A DNA stretch of 64,000 nucleotides, taken from the NCBI RefSeq assembly GCF_004364935.1, contig NZ_SOBT01000010.1, positions 62,001-126,000 of the forward strand, in the 5' to 3' direction. Under the pieces are notes generated by a model that worked only from the letters and a program-made list of their open reading frames with translations, did not search any database and was not told the DNA's origin. The DNA is from Panacagrimonas perspica (lineage in GTDB: Bacteria > Pseudomonadota > Gammaproteobacteria > Nevskiales > Nevskiaceae). How positions within the stretch are numbered: position 1 is the stretch's first letter; every line of letters starts with the position of its first letter. Below are positions 48,186 through 55,847 of the stretch, in pieces. Both the position numbers and the translations under genes were made by a program.

Positions 48186-49022
48186 ATGCAACTGCGGTTC
48201 ACCAAGATGCACGGCACCGGCAACGACTTCGTCGTCATCGATGCCACGCGCGCACGATTCGCCCCCACCCCCGCGCTGCTGCACCGGCTCACCGACCGAC
48301 GCTTCGGCGTGGGCTGCGACCAGGTGCTGGTCGTGGAAGCTCCCTCCGTGCCGGACGTGGATTTCGACTACCGCATCTTCAATGCGGATGGCTCGGAAGT
48401 GGGTCAGTGCGGCAACGGATCGCGTTGCCTGGCGCGCTTCGTCGCCGACCAGGGCCTTTCGGACAAGCCGCGGCTGCGCGTGCGCACCCGCACCTCGATC
48501 CTGGAACTGCAGCGTCGCGACGACGGGCAGGTCACCGTCGACATGGGCGCGCCCCGCTTCGAGCCGCGCGACATCCCGTTCAAAGCCGCGGAGCGCCGCG
48601 CGCGCTACGCGCTCGACATGGACGGCCAGCGCATTGAATTCGGCGCGGTCAGCATGGGCAATCCGCACCTGGTGATGGAAGTGGCGGATGTCGACACGGC
48701 GCCCGTGGGCACGCTCGGGCCCAAGCTCGAGCCGCATCCCGATTTTCCCGAGCGCGTGAACGTGGGCTTCCTGCAGATCGTTTCGCGCGATCGCGTGCGC
48801 CTGCGCGTGTTCGAGCGCGGCGCCGGCGAGACACTGGCCTGCGGAAGCGGCGCCTGCGCCGCCGTCGCGGTCGGGCAGCTGTGGGGCCGGCTGGATCCGC
48901 GCGTGATCGTGCAGGTCCGCGGCGGAGAGCTGATCATCGAATCCAAGGGCGAAGGAGAGCCGGTGCTGATGACCGGGCCGGCCCAAACCGTCTTCACGGG
49001 AGAACTGGAGTGGAACGAATGA
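48186..49022 (+). CDS. dapF: Diaminopimelate epimerase
   Basis: Cofactor-free epimerase (278 residues) converting LL- to meso-diaminopimelate for lysine and peptidoglycan. The two catalytic Cys are in GQCGNGSRCLARF and ACGSGACAAVAVG; the N-terminus is the usual MQLRFTKMHGTGNDFVVID. Its meso-DAP product matches the DNPR-type MurE in this window. It heads the dapF-DUF484-xerC block. Confidence 0.97.
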   Translation: MQLRFTKMHGTGNDFVVIDATRARFAPTPALLHRLTDRRFGVGCDQVLVVEAPSVPDVDFDYRIFNADGSEVGQCGNGSRCLARFVADQGLSDKPRLRVRTRTSILELQRRDDGQVTVDMGAPRFEPRDIPFKAAERRARYALDMDGQRIEFGAVSMGNPHLVMEVADVDTAPVGTLGPKLEPHPDFPERVNVGFLQIVSRDRVRLRVFERGAGETLACGSGACAAVAVGQLWGRLDPRVIVQVRGGELIIESKGEGEPVLMTGPAQTVFTGELEWNE

Positions 49023-49062
49023 GGCCATCGTCGCGAGCCCGGATCGGCGGACGGAACCCGGC

Positions 49063-49770
49063 ATGAGCGCGACGTCCGAAACCGCGGCCCCGATCTCCGT
49101 GCCCGCTCTGAACGCCGAGGAAGTCGCCGCGTACCTGCGTGGCAATCCCGACTTCCTGCTGCGCTTCCCCGAATTGCTCGAAACGCTCGAGCTTCAGCAC
49201 GCCAGCGGCTCGGCCGTGTCGCTGATCGAGCGTCAGGTCGAGATCCTGCGTGGGCGCAGCCAGCGGCTCGAAGATCGTCTCGGCAATCTGCTGGAAACGG
49301 CGCGCGACAACGAACGTCGCGCCACCAGCGTGCATCGCCTCGCCCGCTCGCTGATCCGCGCGCCGACCCTGGCCAGCGCGATCCTGGGACTGCAGACCAG
49401 CATGCGCGAGGACTTCGGCATCGACGAGGTTTTCGTCGGCATCGTCGGTCCGCTGCTCAAGCACACCAACATCGAAGGCCTGGTGAAATTGGAGATGGAT
49501 GGGCCGATTGCCCGTTCCTTCGACAATTTCTTCCGCACCAAGCTGATCGAATGCGGCCCGCTGGTGCCGGTGCAGGCCAAGCTGCTGTTCCCCAAGGCGG
49601 TGGAACCGCCGCAGTCGGCAGCCGTGGTGCCGCTCGAAAAGGAGAAGAACCTCGGCATGCTGGTGCTCGGCTCCAAGGATCCGCAGCGATTCCAGCCTCG
49701 CCAGGGCCGCTTGTTCCTGGAAATGACCGCCGAACTGGTCTCCGCCGCCATCCGGGCCAAGCTCGCGTGA
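49063..49770 (+). CDS. DUF484 family protein
   Basis: Protein of 235 residues: an N-terminal helical part (VAAYLRGNPDFLLRFPELLETLEL), a coiled-coil stretch (SLIERQVEILRGRSQRLEDRLGNLLETARDNERR), and a C-terminal GAF-like domain ending SKDPQRFQPRQGRLFLEMTAELVSAAIRA. DUF484 genes sit between dapF and xerC across gammaproteobacteria; their function is unclear. The xerC start overlaps its stop. Confidence 0.92.
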   Translation: MSATSETAAPISVPALNAEEVAAYLRGNPDFLLRFPELLETLELQHASGSAVSLIERQVEILRGRSQRLEDRLGNLLETARDNERRATSVHRLARSLIRAPTLASAILGLQTSMREDFGIDEVFVGIVGPLLKHTNIEGLVKLEMDGPIARSFDNFFRTKLIECGPLVPVQAKLLFPKAVEPPQSAAVVPLEKEKNLGMLVLGSKDPQRFQPRQGRLFLEMTAELVSAAIRAKLA

Positions 49771-50687
49771 CCTCGACCGCGCCGATGTTCGCGGACGCGC
49801 TCACGCGCTTCCTCGATCACCTGCGCTTCGAACGGCGACTATCGCCCGCCACCGTCGCAGGACGCGGGCGCGACCTGTCCAGCTTCCTGGCGTGGTGCGC
49901 GACGACGCGCATCGACCGCCTCGCGCGCATCGACAGCCAGGTGGTGCGCAGCTACGCGGCACGGCTGCGCCGCGACGGCCGCGATCCGGCAACGCTCGAG
50001 CGTCATCTTTCGAGCCTGCGCTCGTGGTTCCGCTTCGCGATCGAACAGGGCTGGCTGACGCACAACCCGGCGACCGATGTTCGCGCACCGAAGAAGGCCC
50101 GGGCGCTACCCAAGACGCTGACCCGCGAACAGGCGCGCATCGCCGTCGAAGCGCCCGCGGTCGAAGACAGCGTCGAAGCACGGCGTGATCGCGCGATTCT
50201 CGAACTGCTCTACTCGTCGGGCCTGCGCCGGGCCGAGCTGCTGAACCTGTCGCACACGGACTTCAGCACCGACGGCTCCGAGGTCCGGGTCACCGGCAAG
50301 GGCAACAAGGAGCGCCTGGTCCCGGTAGGCCGACCCGCGCGCGAGGCAATCGCCGAATGGCTGCGGGTGCGCGCCAATCTTGCGGAAACCGAAGAGCGGG
50401 CGCTGTTCGTGGGCAGCAACGGCGCCCGGCTTTCCGCGAGTACGCTGGCGCATCGCCTGCACTACTGGGCGCGTCGTTCCGGCCTCGAGACCGTGCTGCA
50501 TCCCCATCGGATGCGCCATTCGTTCGCCACGCATCTTCTCGAAGAAAGCGCTGACCTCAGAGCCGTGCAGGAGCTGCTGGGTCATGCTCGCCTGGCCACC
50601 ACGCAGGTCTACACGCACGTCGATTTTCAGCGCCTCGCCAGCGTCTACGATGCGGCGCATCCGAGAGCACGACGCAAAACAACTTGA
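49767..50687 (+). CDS. xerC: Tyrosine recombinase XerC
   Basis: Site-specific recombinase (306 residues) that resolves chromosome dimers at dif with XerD. An N-terminal SAM-like DNA-binding domain precedes the catalytic domain with the full set of residues: Arg in SSGLRRAELLNL, Lys in VTGKGNKERLVPVG, HxxR in HPHRMRHSFATHLLE, the second His in LLGHARLATTQVYTHV, and the nucleophile Tyr there. GTG 49767 forms a GTGA overlap with the DUF484 stop; ATG 49785 is the alternative. Confidence 0.95.
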   Translation: MTSTAPMFADALTRFLDHLRFERRLSPATVAGRGRDLSSFLAWCATTRIDRLARIDSQVVRSYAARLRRDGRDPATLERHLSSLRSWFRFAIEQGWLTHNPATDVRAPKKARALPKTLTREQARIAVEAPAVEDSVEARRDRAILELLYSSGLRRAELLNLSHTDFSTDGSEVRVTGKGNKERLVPVGRPAREAIAEWLRVRANLAETEERALFVGSNGARLSASTLAHRLHYWARRSGLETVLHPHRMRHSFATHLLEESADLRAVQELLGHARLATTQVYTHVDFQRLASVYDAAHPRARRKTT

Positions 50688-50729
50688 ATACATGGCGTCT
50701 ACGCCATACGCTTGCCGCGGGGTTTGCAC

Positions 50730-50757
50730 TTGTGCAGTGCGCAAAAAGCTGGATAAT
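50730..50757 (+). promoter_or_regulatory. Candidate promoter of the small lipoprotein
   Basis: TTGTGC (50730-50735), 16-base spacer, and GATAAT (50752-50757). It lies 62 bases before the lipoprotein ATG; GGGAG supplies the ribosome-binding site eight bases before the start. Confidence 0.5.
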
Positions 50758-50819
50758 TTTCGGCCGTCCGCGTCTGATGCGTTACGCGGCGACATTCGAC
50801 ATTCACTGGGAGTTAAACA

Positions 50820-51023
50820 ATGCGTAACGTGTTCCTGGCCATGGGCCTTGCGTCTGCTCTGATCCTTTCGGCTTGCGGCAAGAAGGAAGAAGCTGCTCCG
50901 GCGATGGAGCCTGCGGCTCCCGCCGCCGCGCCGGCCGAAGCTGCTCCGGCCCCTGAAGCTGCTCCGGCCGAAGCTGCTCCGGCCCCTGAAGCTGCTCCGG
51001 CCGAAGCGCCCCCGGCGCAGTAA
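50820..51023 (+). CDS. Small Ala/Pro/Glu-rich lipoprotein
   Basis: A 67-residue prolipoprotein. The signal peptide MRNVFLAMGLASALILSAC ends in a good lipobox (LSAC), so Cys19 is lipidated; the next residues (GKKEE) lack Asp at +2, favouring the outer membrane. The mature part is a low-complexity PAEAAPAPEAA repeat encoded by a perfect 33-bp DNA repeat. Similar short lipoproteins with Ala/Pro tails are common and uncharacterised; the tail may reach into or across the peptidoglycan. It has its own promoter and terminator. Confidence 0.85.
   Translation: MRNVFLAMGLASALILSACGKKEEAAPAMEPAAPAAAPAEAAPAPEAAPAEAAPAPEAAPAEAPPAQ
50934..51007 (+). repeat. Perfect 33-bp tandem repeat in the lipoprotein gene
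   Basis: Two identical 33-bp units (50934-50966, 50967-50999), each encoding 11 residues, plus the start of a third (GCCGAAGC from 51000). Perfect identity and in-frame length suggest recent slippage and possible length variation between strains. Confidence 0.9.
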
Positions 51024-51047
51024 TTTCGCCGAAGCGAGCTTCAAGAA

Positions 51048-51076
51048 AGAGCCCCGTTCGCGGGGCTCTTTTTTTG
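51048..51076 (+). terminator. Rho-independent terminator after the lipoprotein gene
   Basis: Stem AGAGCCCCG (51048-51056), a TTCG tetraloop, CGGGGCTCT (51061-51069), then a run of seven T. It is a textbook intrinsic terminator 24 bases after the stop. Confidence 0.95.
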
Positions 51077-51349
51077 TGTCTGCCGTGCGCCGATTGCGCT
51101 AGTAAGCAATTAGTTAGCCCCCCGGAAAGCAATTAAGCCGTCGCGGCCCGCATGATGTCGGCGTCGACTAGAAGACTTTGCGCTCACGGTCCAGAAATCT
51201 CTGCCTCCCACGCGCGACCGGCACGTCGCGAAATTGCTGGCTTGGCCGCGCGGTCAGCCGCCTAGTAGCCCGTCAGCCCGCCACGCGCGCGGGCTTCCTC
51301 AACACGTCTTCGGGCCCAACGCGGTGAGCTACCGGCCCAATTTAGGTGC
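51077..51349. other. Non-coding stretch after the lipoprotein terminator
   Basis: No frame with coding character is seen on either strand. It lies directly downstream of the antitoxin-like gene, where a toxin gene would be expected, but holds no recognisable remnant. A short GC-rich palindromic patch (AGCCCGCCACGCGCGCGGGC, near 51268-51287) may end transcription of the antitoxin-like gene. Confidence 0.5.
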
Positions 51350-51553
51350 TTAGAGGGGAAGCCCGTGCTCTATCGCGGTAAGCGCGCGGAGCACGCTCTC
51401 CAAGCCGCGCTCGGATTCAAGAATGTTCTGGGGCACATCCCCGCCAAGCGCACGATTCGGCGACTCAAGCCAGTCCGAAGCGGCTTTCTCGTCCTCAAAC
51501 ACCTCGCGCGCCCGGTCACGCACGAGGCGTAGTTGTTTCGTGTCAGTAACCAT
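51350..51553 (-). CDS. DUF2384 (MbcA/ParS/Xre toxin-binding) protein, short
   Basis: A 67-residue frame matching the C-terminal toxin-binding domain of Xre/MbcA/ParS antitoxins: AREVFEDEKAASDWLESPNRALGG followed by DVPQNILESERGLESVLRALTAIEHGLPL. Complete antitoxins also have an N-terminal helix-turn-helix and neighbour a RES-domain toxin gene; both are absent. So this is either a minimal stand-alone domain or the remnant of a toxin-antitoxin pair. Confidence 0.65.
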   Translation of the reverse strand: MVTDTKQLRLVRDRAREVFEDEKAASDWLESPNRALGGDVPQNILESERGLESVLRALTAIEHGLPL

Positions 51554-51920
51554 ATCGTTTGCCGTCGTCCTTCAGGCTTCGTGACAGGTGACCAGAAGCC
51601 AGCCTTAGAATCAATCTCAGGCGCGCGCCTCTCTCCCTTGGCTGAGAACCTCTCGCAGGGCGAGTGTTCTATGGCCGACGAACCAACCCGCCTTAGGCAT
51701 CCGAACTAGATGGTGCATATTTCGCCGCCTAGTTGAATGACGACAACTTGCGTGATGGGAGTTAATCGGAATGAACAACCCGCACGGCTACAAGGCCGGT
51801 CCCCGAGAGCAATGGATCAATGCCGCCGAAATTCCTGGAGCAGGGACACCGTAGTTCGAAGAGTTCGCCAACACCGTCAACGTTCGGGCATCTTCTAACT
51901 TCGCGGAACGGAGCCTATCG
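51554..51920. other. Gene-poor stretch with a 27-codon frame
   Basis: Mostly featureless and less GC-rich than the rest of the window. One small frame at 51771-51854 (MNNPHGYKAGPREQWINAAE...) ends in TAG at 51852-51854 and is in the same frame as the downstream BRCT gene, with no other stop between. It could be an N-terminal part cut off by a nonsense mutation, or chance. Confidence 0.45.
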
Positions 51921-52805
51921 ATGCACGTCGACCATCAATCTTATCTACACTTTTCCGGACCCCGGCAGCTTGAGCGCTCAGTTAACTCTCTAGTGGGCCT
52001 CATAGAAGGAATCTCCATTGATCAATCGATCAACTCGAAGGAACTAGGATTCCTCAGCCAGTGGCTTGAGGAGCATCGCCCCCTCTCGCACCTGCATCCC
52101 TTCAATGAACTCGTTCCCGCAGTGGCAACCGCCATCGGTGATGGTGCGCTCACAGCCGAAGAGAAGGACGATCTACAGTGGCTGTGCGAGCGACTTTTGA
52201 GCTCGGAATTCTCTGACTTTACGGCGGCCGGCATCCAACGCCTGCATGCGGTTCTCGGCGGAATCGCTGCAGATACTCGGATTGATGAAGCTGAACTGCG
52301 CGGCTTGAGCCTTTGGTTGGACGAGCATGACTACTTGAAGTCGTGCTGGCCTTACGACGAAGTTGAAAGCGTAGTTACGCAAGTCATGCGCGACGGACGT
52401 ATCGACGCGGATGAGCATCGAATGCTGACGCAATTTTTCAGCGAGTTCACCGCCAAGCTCGATGATCGTACGATCACTGCGCCTTTGATTACGGACGGTC
52501 AAAAGATCTCGGGTCTTTGCGCTGTCTGTCCTGACATTTCGGTCGAGGACCGAACATTCGCCTTCACGGGAGCTTCTTCGCGCTACACGAGGAAGGACTT
52601 CTCGGCGCTGATCTCTCAAAGGGGCGGAAGGATTCTCCCAGGAGTCTCCGCAAAGCTGGACTATCTAATCATCGGCGCTGAAGGAAATCCTTGCTGGATG
52701 TACGCGTGCTACGGACGCAAGGTAGAAAAAGCAGTGCAGCTGCGAAAGCAGGGAATCAAGCTACTGCTTGTTCACGAAAACGACTTCCACGATGCGCTGA
52801 GCTGA
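51921..52805 (+). CDS. BRCT-domain protein with two TerB-like helical repeats
   Basis: Protein of 294 residues. Two related helical units occur at about 20-95 and 103-175. Each has the pattern L-x-G-I-x-x-D-x-x-I-(D/N)-x-x-E-L-x-x-L-x-x-W-L-(D/E)-E-H, then a DGR/DGA-x-(T/D)-A-(E/D)-E acidic turn, like TerB or tellurite-resistance-type domains. The C-terminal 90 residues form a BRCT domain (TFAFTGASSRYTRKDFSALI, GGRILPGVSAKLDYLIIG). Stand-alone bacterial BRCT proteins often bind DNA ends or phosphopeptides. Base composition and island context suggest acquired DNA. The function is unknown. Confidence 0.75.
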   Translation: MHVDHQSYLHFSGPRQLERSVNSLVGLIEGISIDQSINSKELGFLSQWLEEHRPLSHLHPFNELVPAVATAIGDGALTAEEKDDLQWLCERLLSSEFSDFTAAGIQRLHAVLGGIAADTRIDEAELRGLSLWLDEHDYLKSCWPYDEVESVVTQVMRDGRIDADEHRMLTQFFSEFTAKLDDRTITAPLITDGQKISGLCAVCPDISVEDRTFAFTGASSRYTRKDFSALISQRGGRILPGVSAKLDYLIIGAEGNPCWMYACYGRKVEKAVQLRKQGIKLLLVHENDFHDALS

Positions 52806-53339
52806 ATTCGCGCACACATGGAAGTCGCGTTGATCCACACCGAGCGCAGGCGAACGCTCAGTTCTCTTGCTAGTCGTGCCTAGTTCTTCTCTGCTGCTTC
52901 TCCCTAAGCGAACTCGCGCTTCGAGGCCAGTCAAGGAGTCGCAGCGCGGGCGCTGATCACCTTATCGGCGTCCACTTCGTGCCAGGAGAAGCCGGCCGCG
53001 ACTGTCTGCTTTCGGCGCACGTAACCTGCGGACACCATCTCACTTTGCCGCTCGCGGGTTGGTGTAAGCAGGAGACAGTGATACCGAGCATCGGATGCCG
53101 TGGCTAAACTTTGCGAGCGATCGGCAGCGCGAGGCGTTGACCGTTGGGAGTCGATCAAGCCCCGTAAAACGCAGCGGCATTCCTGCGATGAAAGCGTCCG
53201 CAGGCTGACTCCGACCGCAACGAACCTAGTCGACGCGAATATCGAAGCGCGACGGCCACTCGAGGCGAACCTCGTTTAGCAACAGGTCACGCCCGCGTCG
53301 GCATCCTCCAGACGCGCCGACCGGGCACGGCAAGCGCCG
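52806..53339. other. 534-base stretch without a convincing gene
   Basis: Only a 75-codon minus-strand frame (52931-53158) is notable; its product (MIDSQRSTPRAADRSQSLAT...) matches nothing I recognise and has weak coding character. No tRNA, direct repeat or integrase remnant is visible. It probably marks the right end of the accessory patch. Confidence 0.45.
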
Positions 53340-54239
53340 TTAGAGCGCGCTGCGACGACCCGTGCTGCAGTACGAATCGATCCACGGAGTCGGCTGCCTA
53401 CCTTCACCCCAGGTGACCGGGAAGAAGCTTTCGTCGAGCGTGGGATCGTCGGTGCGTTCATAGCGTCGGTAGATGTAGCCGCCAGGCCGCGACGTGAACT
53501 GCGTTTCGATCGGCACGAAGTGCGTTCCGATGGAGCGGCGCATCCGATCCCCCGTTGTATTGGGACCGGAGCCATGCCAGATCTCGCCGGCGTGAAAGAC
53601 AACCGAGCCGGCGGGAACCTCGATGAACACGGGTTCAGGCGGTTCGATACCTGCAGCGGCGGCCGCAGCCCGCATCTTCGATCGGTAGTCGCCCCCCTCG
53701 AAAATGTCCGGCTGCGGCGTTAAGGGCCACAGATGTGATCCGGGGACGTACTCAATGGTGCCGGCGTCGCGGCTGGTATCGTCCAATGTGAGCCAGCAGG
53801 TCATGGTCAGCGCCGGATTAAGGAACTCCGAGAAGGAGGAATCCTGGTGAAGCGCGATCGCCTTCGTCTGGGGCGGCTTCCACCAGATCGTGTCCAATCC
53901 AAGCTTCGCTCCCGACCAACCTGAAAGTTGGGCGACAGCACGGCCGATGTCGGCCGAGAGCGCGAGGCTGGCGATCGTCAGATCCGCCTTCCATGCGTTG
54001 GACATGTGGCGGGTGACATCCGGCAGGCTCATTCCTTCGCGCCAATGCCATTCATCGGGATACACCCCGGTGTCGAATTGCCCGGCGAAGATCTTGGGAA
54101 ATCGGTCGCGCAGAAGTGCAATCCGATCCTCGCTGAGCACCCGCTCGACGATCAAAAATCCGTCACGGCGGAAGCGCTGTACGTCGACGTCGGTGAGGAG
54201 CGAGAGTTTGGGCAGGTCGTAGGGAGTCATACCGATCAT
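53340..54239 (-). CDS. PhyH-family Fe(II)/2-oxoglutarate dioxygenase
   Basis: Oxygenase of 299 residues in the phytanoyl-CoA dioxygenase family, which hydroxylates small molecules with Fe(II), O2 and 2-oxoglutarate. The iron facial triad is seen as HQD (IALHQDSSFSEF) and the distal His in VVFHAGEIWHGSGPNTT, with an Arg (MRRSIGTHFVP) for 2-oxoglutarate. The substrate is unknown. ATG 54230 is an alternative start. It diverges from an Lrp-type regulator with only 39 bases between them, so that regulator very likely controls it. Confidence 0.88.
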   Translation of the reverse strand: MIGMTPYDLPKLSLLTDVDVQRFRRDGFLIVERVLSEDRIALLRDRFPKIFAGQFDTGVYPDEWHWREGMSLPDVTRHMSNAWKADLTIASLALSADIGRAVAQLSGWSGAKLGLDTIWWKPPQTKAIALHQDSSFSEFLNPALTMTCWLTLDDTSRDAGTIEYVPGSHLWPLTPQPDIFEGGDYRSKMRAAAAAAGIEPPEPVFIEVPAGSVVFHAGEIWHGSGPNTTGDRMRRSIGTHFVPIETQFTSRPGGYIYRRYERTDDPTLDESFFPVTWGEGRQPTPWIDSYCSTGRRSAL

Positions 54240-54278
54240 TCACTGGACTATTTTCTTTTCAGAGATATTATCGTCGGC

Positions 54279-54794
54279 ATGAAATCTCCTCAAACGAATA
54301 ATTTACGGTCCAAAGCAGAGGACGCCGATCTGGACCGTACAGACGTCGGCATCCTGGCCATGCTGCAGAACAATGCTCGGCTGTCGGTCAAAGAGATCGC
54401 CTCGAGCATCGGGCTCGCGCCGTCGTCGACGCACGACCGCATCCGACGCCTATGGCAAACCGGAGTGCTACGCGGCACTCATGTTGAAGTCGATCCCAAG
54501 GCGCTGGGCGTCGGCCTCGAAGCGCTCTTCATGCTCGGACTGGCGAAGCACACGCGTGAAACGGTCGACGAGTTGATGGACGGACTGGTGGAGGTTCCGG
54601 AAGTCCGTTCGGCGTTTCTCGTCACCGGTCGCTACGACATGATCGTGCACGTCGTGGTGCGCGGCATTCAGCACCTCAAAGATCTGGCACTGGATCAGTT
54701 CACCAACCGTCCTGGGGTGACGCGCATCGAGACGTCGGTCATCTTCGATAGCCGCAGGCGGTATGCGATGCCGGTATTTCGACATATCGATTGA
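54279..54794 (+). CDS. Lrp/AsnC family regulator
   Basis: Regulator of 171 residues: an N-terminal winged helix-turn-helix (DRTDVGILAMLQNNARLSVKEIASSIGLAPSSTHDRIRRL) and a C-terminal ligand-binding RAM/ActD domain (RSAFLVTGRYDMIVHVVVRG). ATG 54279 is used; longer frames run antisense through the PhyH gene. The very AT-rich 39-base divergent gap presumably holds both promoters. Confidence 0.9.
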   Translation: MKSPQTNNLRSKAEDADLDRTDVGILAMLQNNARLSVKEIASSIGLAPSSTHDRIRRLWQTGVLRGTHVEVDPKALGVGLEALFMLGLAKHTRETVDELMDGLVEVPEVRSAFLVTGRYDMIVHVVVRGIQHLKDLALDQFTNRPGVTRIETSVIFDSRRRYAMPVFRHID

Positions 54795-54882
54795 TCTTTC
54801 TGGGGTGGCCCTCCCATTTGAAGAAATGGCGCGACCGGCCCAGATATGCTGGACGCTCACTCCATCGTTCATCAATACGATC

Positions 54883-55404
54883 ATGACTTCGCCGCTCGGT
54901 CAGAAGATGTTGCAAAAGGTTTCCGACCTCAGCAAGAACGCCACGATGCCCGCCCGCGCGATCTTCAAGTCGCAAGTGCGACTGGACGCCGGCACGCAGT
55001 GCAGCGCGTTCGTCCGGAAGTTCCCCGCCATGATCGTCGACGAGCCGCCTGAGCTGGGCGGCAACGACGCCGGAGCGAATCCCGTCGAACTGTTGCTGTC
55101 GTCGTTGGGGACATGCCAAGCCATCGTCTATTCGCTCTACGCGAACGTGATGGGCATCGAGCTGGAGTCCGTCACGGTCGATGTGAAAGGTCAACTCGAT
55201 ATCCGTGGACTTTTCGGCGTCGATCTTTCGATACCGCCTGGTTTCCAGGACATCTCGTTCGAGACGCGGATCACCAGTAGCGCGGATGCCGCCACCATCC
55301 AGGAACTGTCGCGCGTCGTCGAAGCGCGATGCCCGACGCTCGACACCCTCACGCGCAAGGTACCGGTCACCGGTCGGTTGTTCTTGAACGGTGAGGCCGT
55401 TTAG
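54883..55404 (+). CDS. OsmC family peroxiredoxin-like protein
   Basis: Protein of 173 residues of the OsmC/Ohr fold, thiol-dependent peroxidases for organic hydroperoxides. The two family cysteines are at Cys78 (LSSLGTCQAIVYSLYA) and Cys150 (VEARCPTLDTL). ATG 54883 gives the normal length and N-terminus; the in-frame start at 54763 overlaps the Lrp gene. OsmC-like rather than Ohr-like, judging from the region before the first Cys. Confidence 0.87.
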   Translation: MTSPLGQKMLQKVSDLSKNATMPARAIFKSQVRLDAGTQCSAFVRKFPAMIVDEPPELGGNDAGANPVELLLSSLGTCQAIVYSLYANVMGIELESVTVDVKGQLDIRGLFGVDLSIPPGFQDISFETRITSSADAATIQELSRVVEARCPTLDTLTRKVPVTGRLFLNGEAV

Positions 55405-55428
55405 CTGTTCAGCGGCTGCGGCCGTGTC

Positions 55429-55764
55429 CTAAGACGCTCCGCGCTCCTGAAGGACCTGGTTGATGACTCGTGCTGCGCTGATCGCGCCTGGGAAGCCGGC
55501 GTAGACCGACAAGTGAGTGACGATCTCGTCGAGTTCAGCTCTTGTGACGCCGTTGTCCAGCGCCCGGCCCAGATACGCTGGAAGAAACTCCAGCTGGTTT
55601 AACGCGATCAGCGCCGACAAGGTGACAAGGCTGCGGTCGCGTTTAGACAGGCCGTTGCGCTCCCACAGATCTCCGAAGACAACGGTCTCGGTGAGCTCCG
55701 CAAGCTTGGGCGCAACGTCACCAAAGATGGCGCGAAGAGAACTTCGAACGTCGTTGCTGGGCAT
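55429..55764 (-). CDS. Carboxymuconolactone decarboxylase family protein
   Basis: A 111-residue CMD-fold protein (FGDLWERNGLSKRDRSLVTLSALIALNQLEFLPAYLGRALDNG, then ELDEIVTHLSVYAGFPGAISA). It lacks the CxxC of AhpD-type members, so it is closer to the decarboxylase-type branch. Many such small genes in catabolic clusters are of unknown role. It is last in the ten-gene minus-strand run. Confidence 0.88.
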   Translation of the reverse strand: MPSNDVRSSLRAIFGDVAPKLAELTETVVFGDLWERNGLSKRDRSLVTLSALIALNQLEFLPAYLGRALDNGVTRAELDEIVTHLSVYAGFPGAISAARVINQVLQERGAS

Positions 55765-55847
55765 GTAAGGCTCCTACCAGGGAATGTGTGTAGCGCAGTG
55801 AAAGTGGCCCCACTGCGCCTGGAGAGAAAAGCAACCCGCTTCACCCC

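Noticed and set aside
49767-50687. XerC as a phage or island integrase
   Set aside because: Its dapF-DUF484-xerC context and length are those of the housekeeping chromosome-dimer recombinase.
52931-53158. A 75-codon minus-strand frame in the accessory patch
   Set aside because: No motif, no ribosome-binding site that stands out, and weak coding character; listed only within the gene-poor stretch.
51077-53339. A mobile element with ends or an integrase in the accessory patch
   Set aside because: No transposase, integrase, tRNA or matching direct repeats were found; only composition and gene content suggest acquisition.
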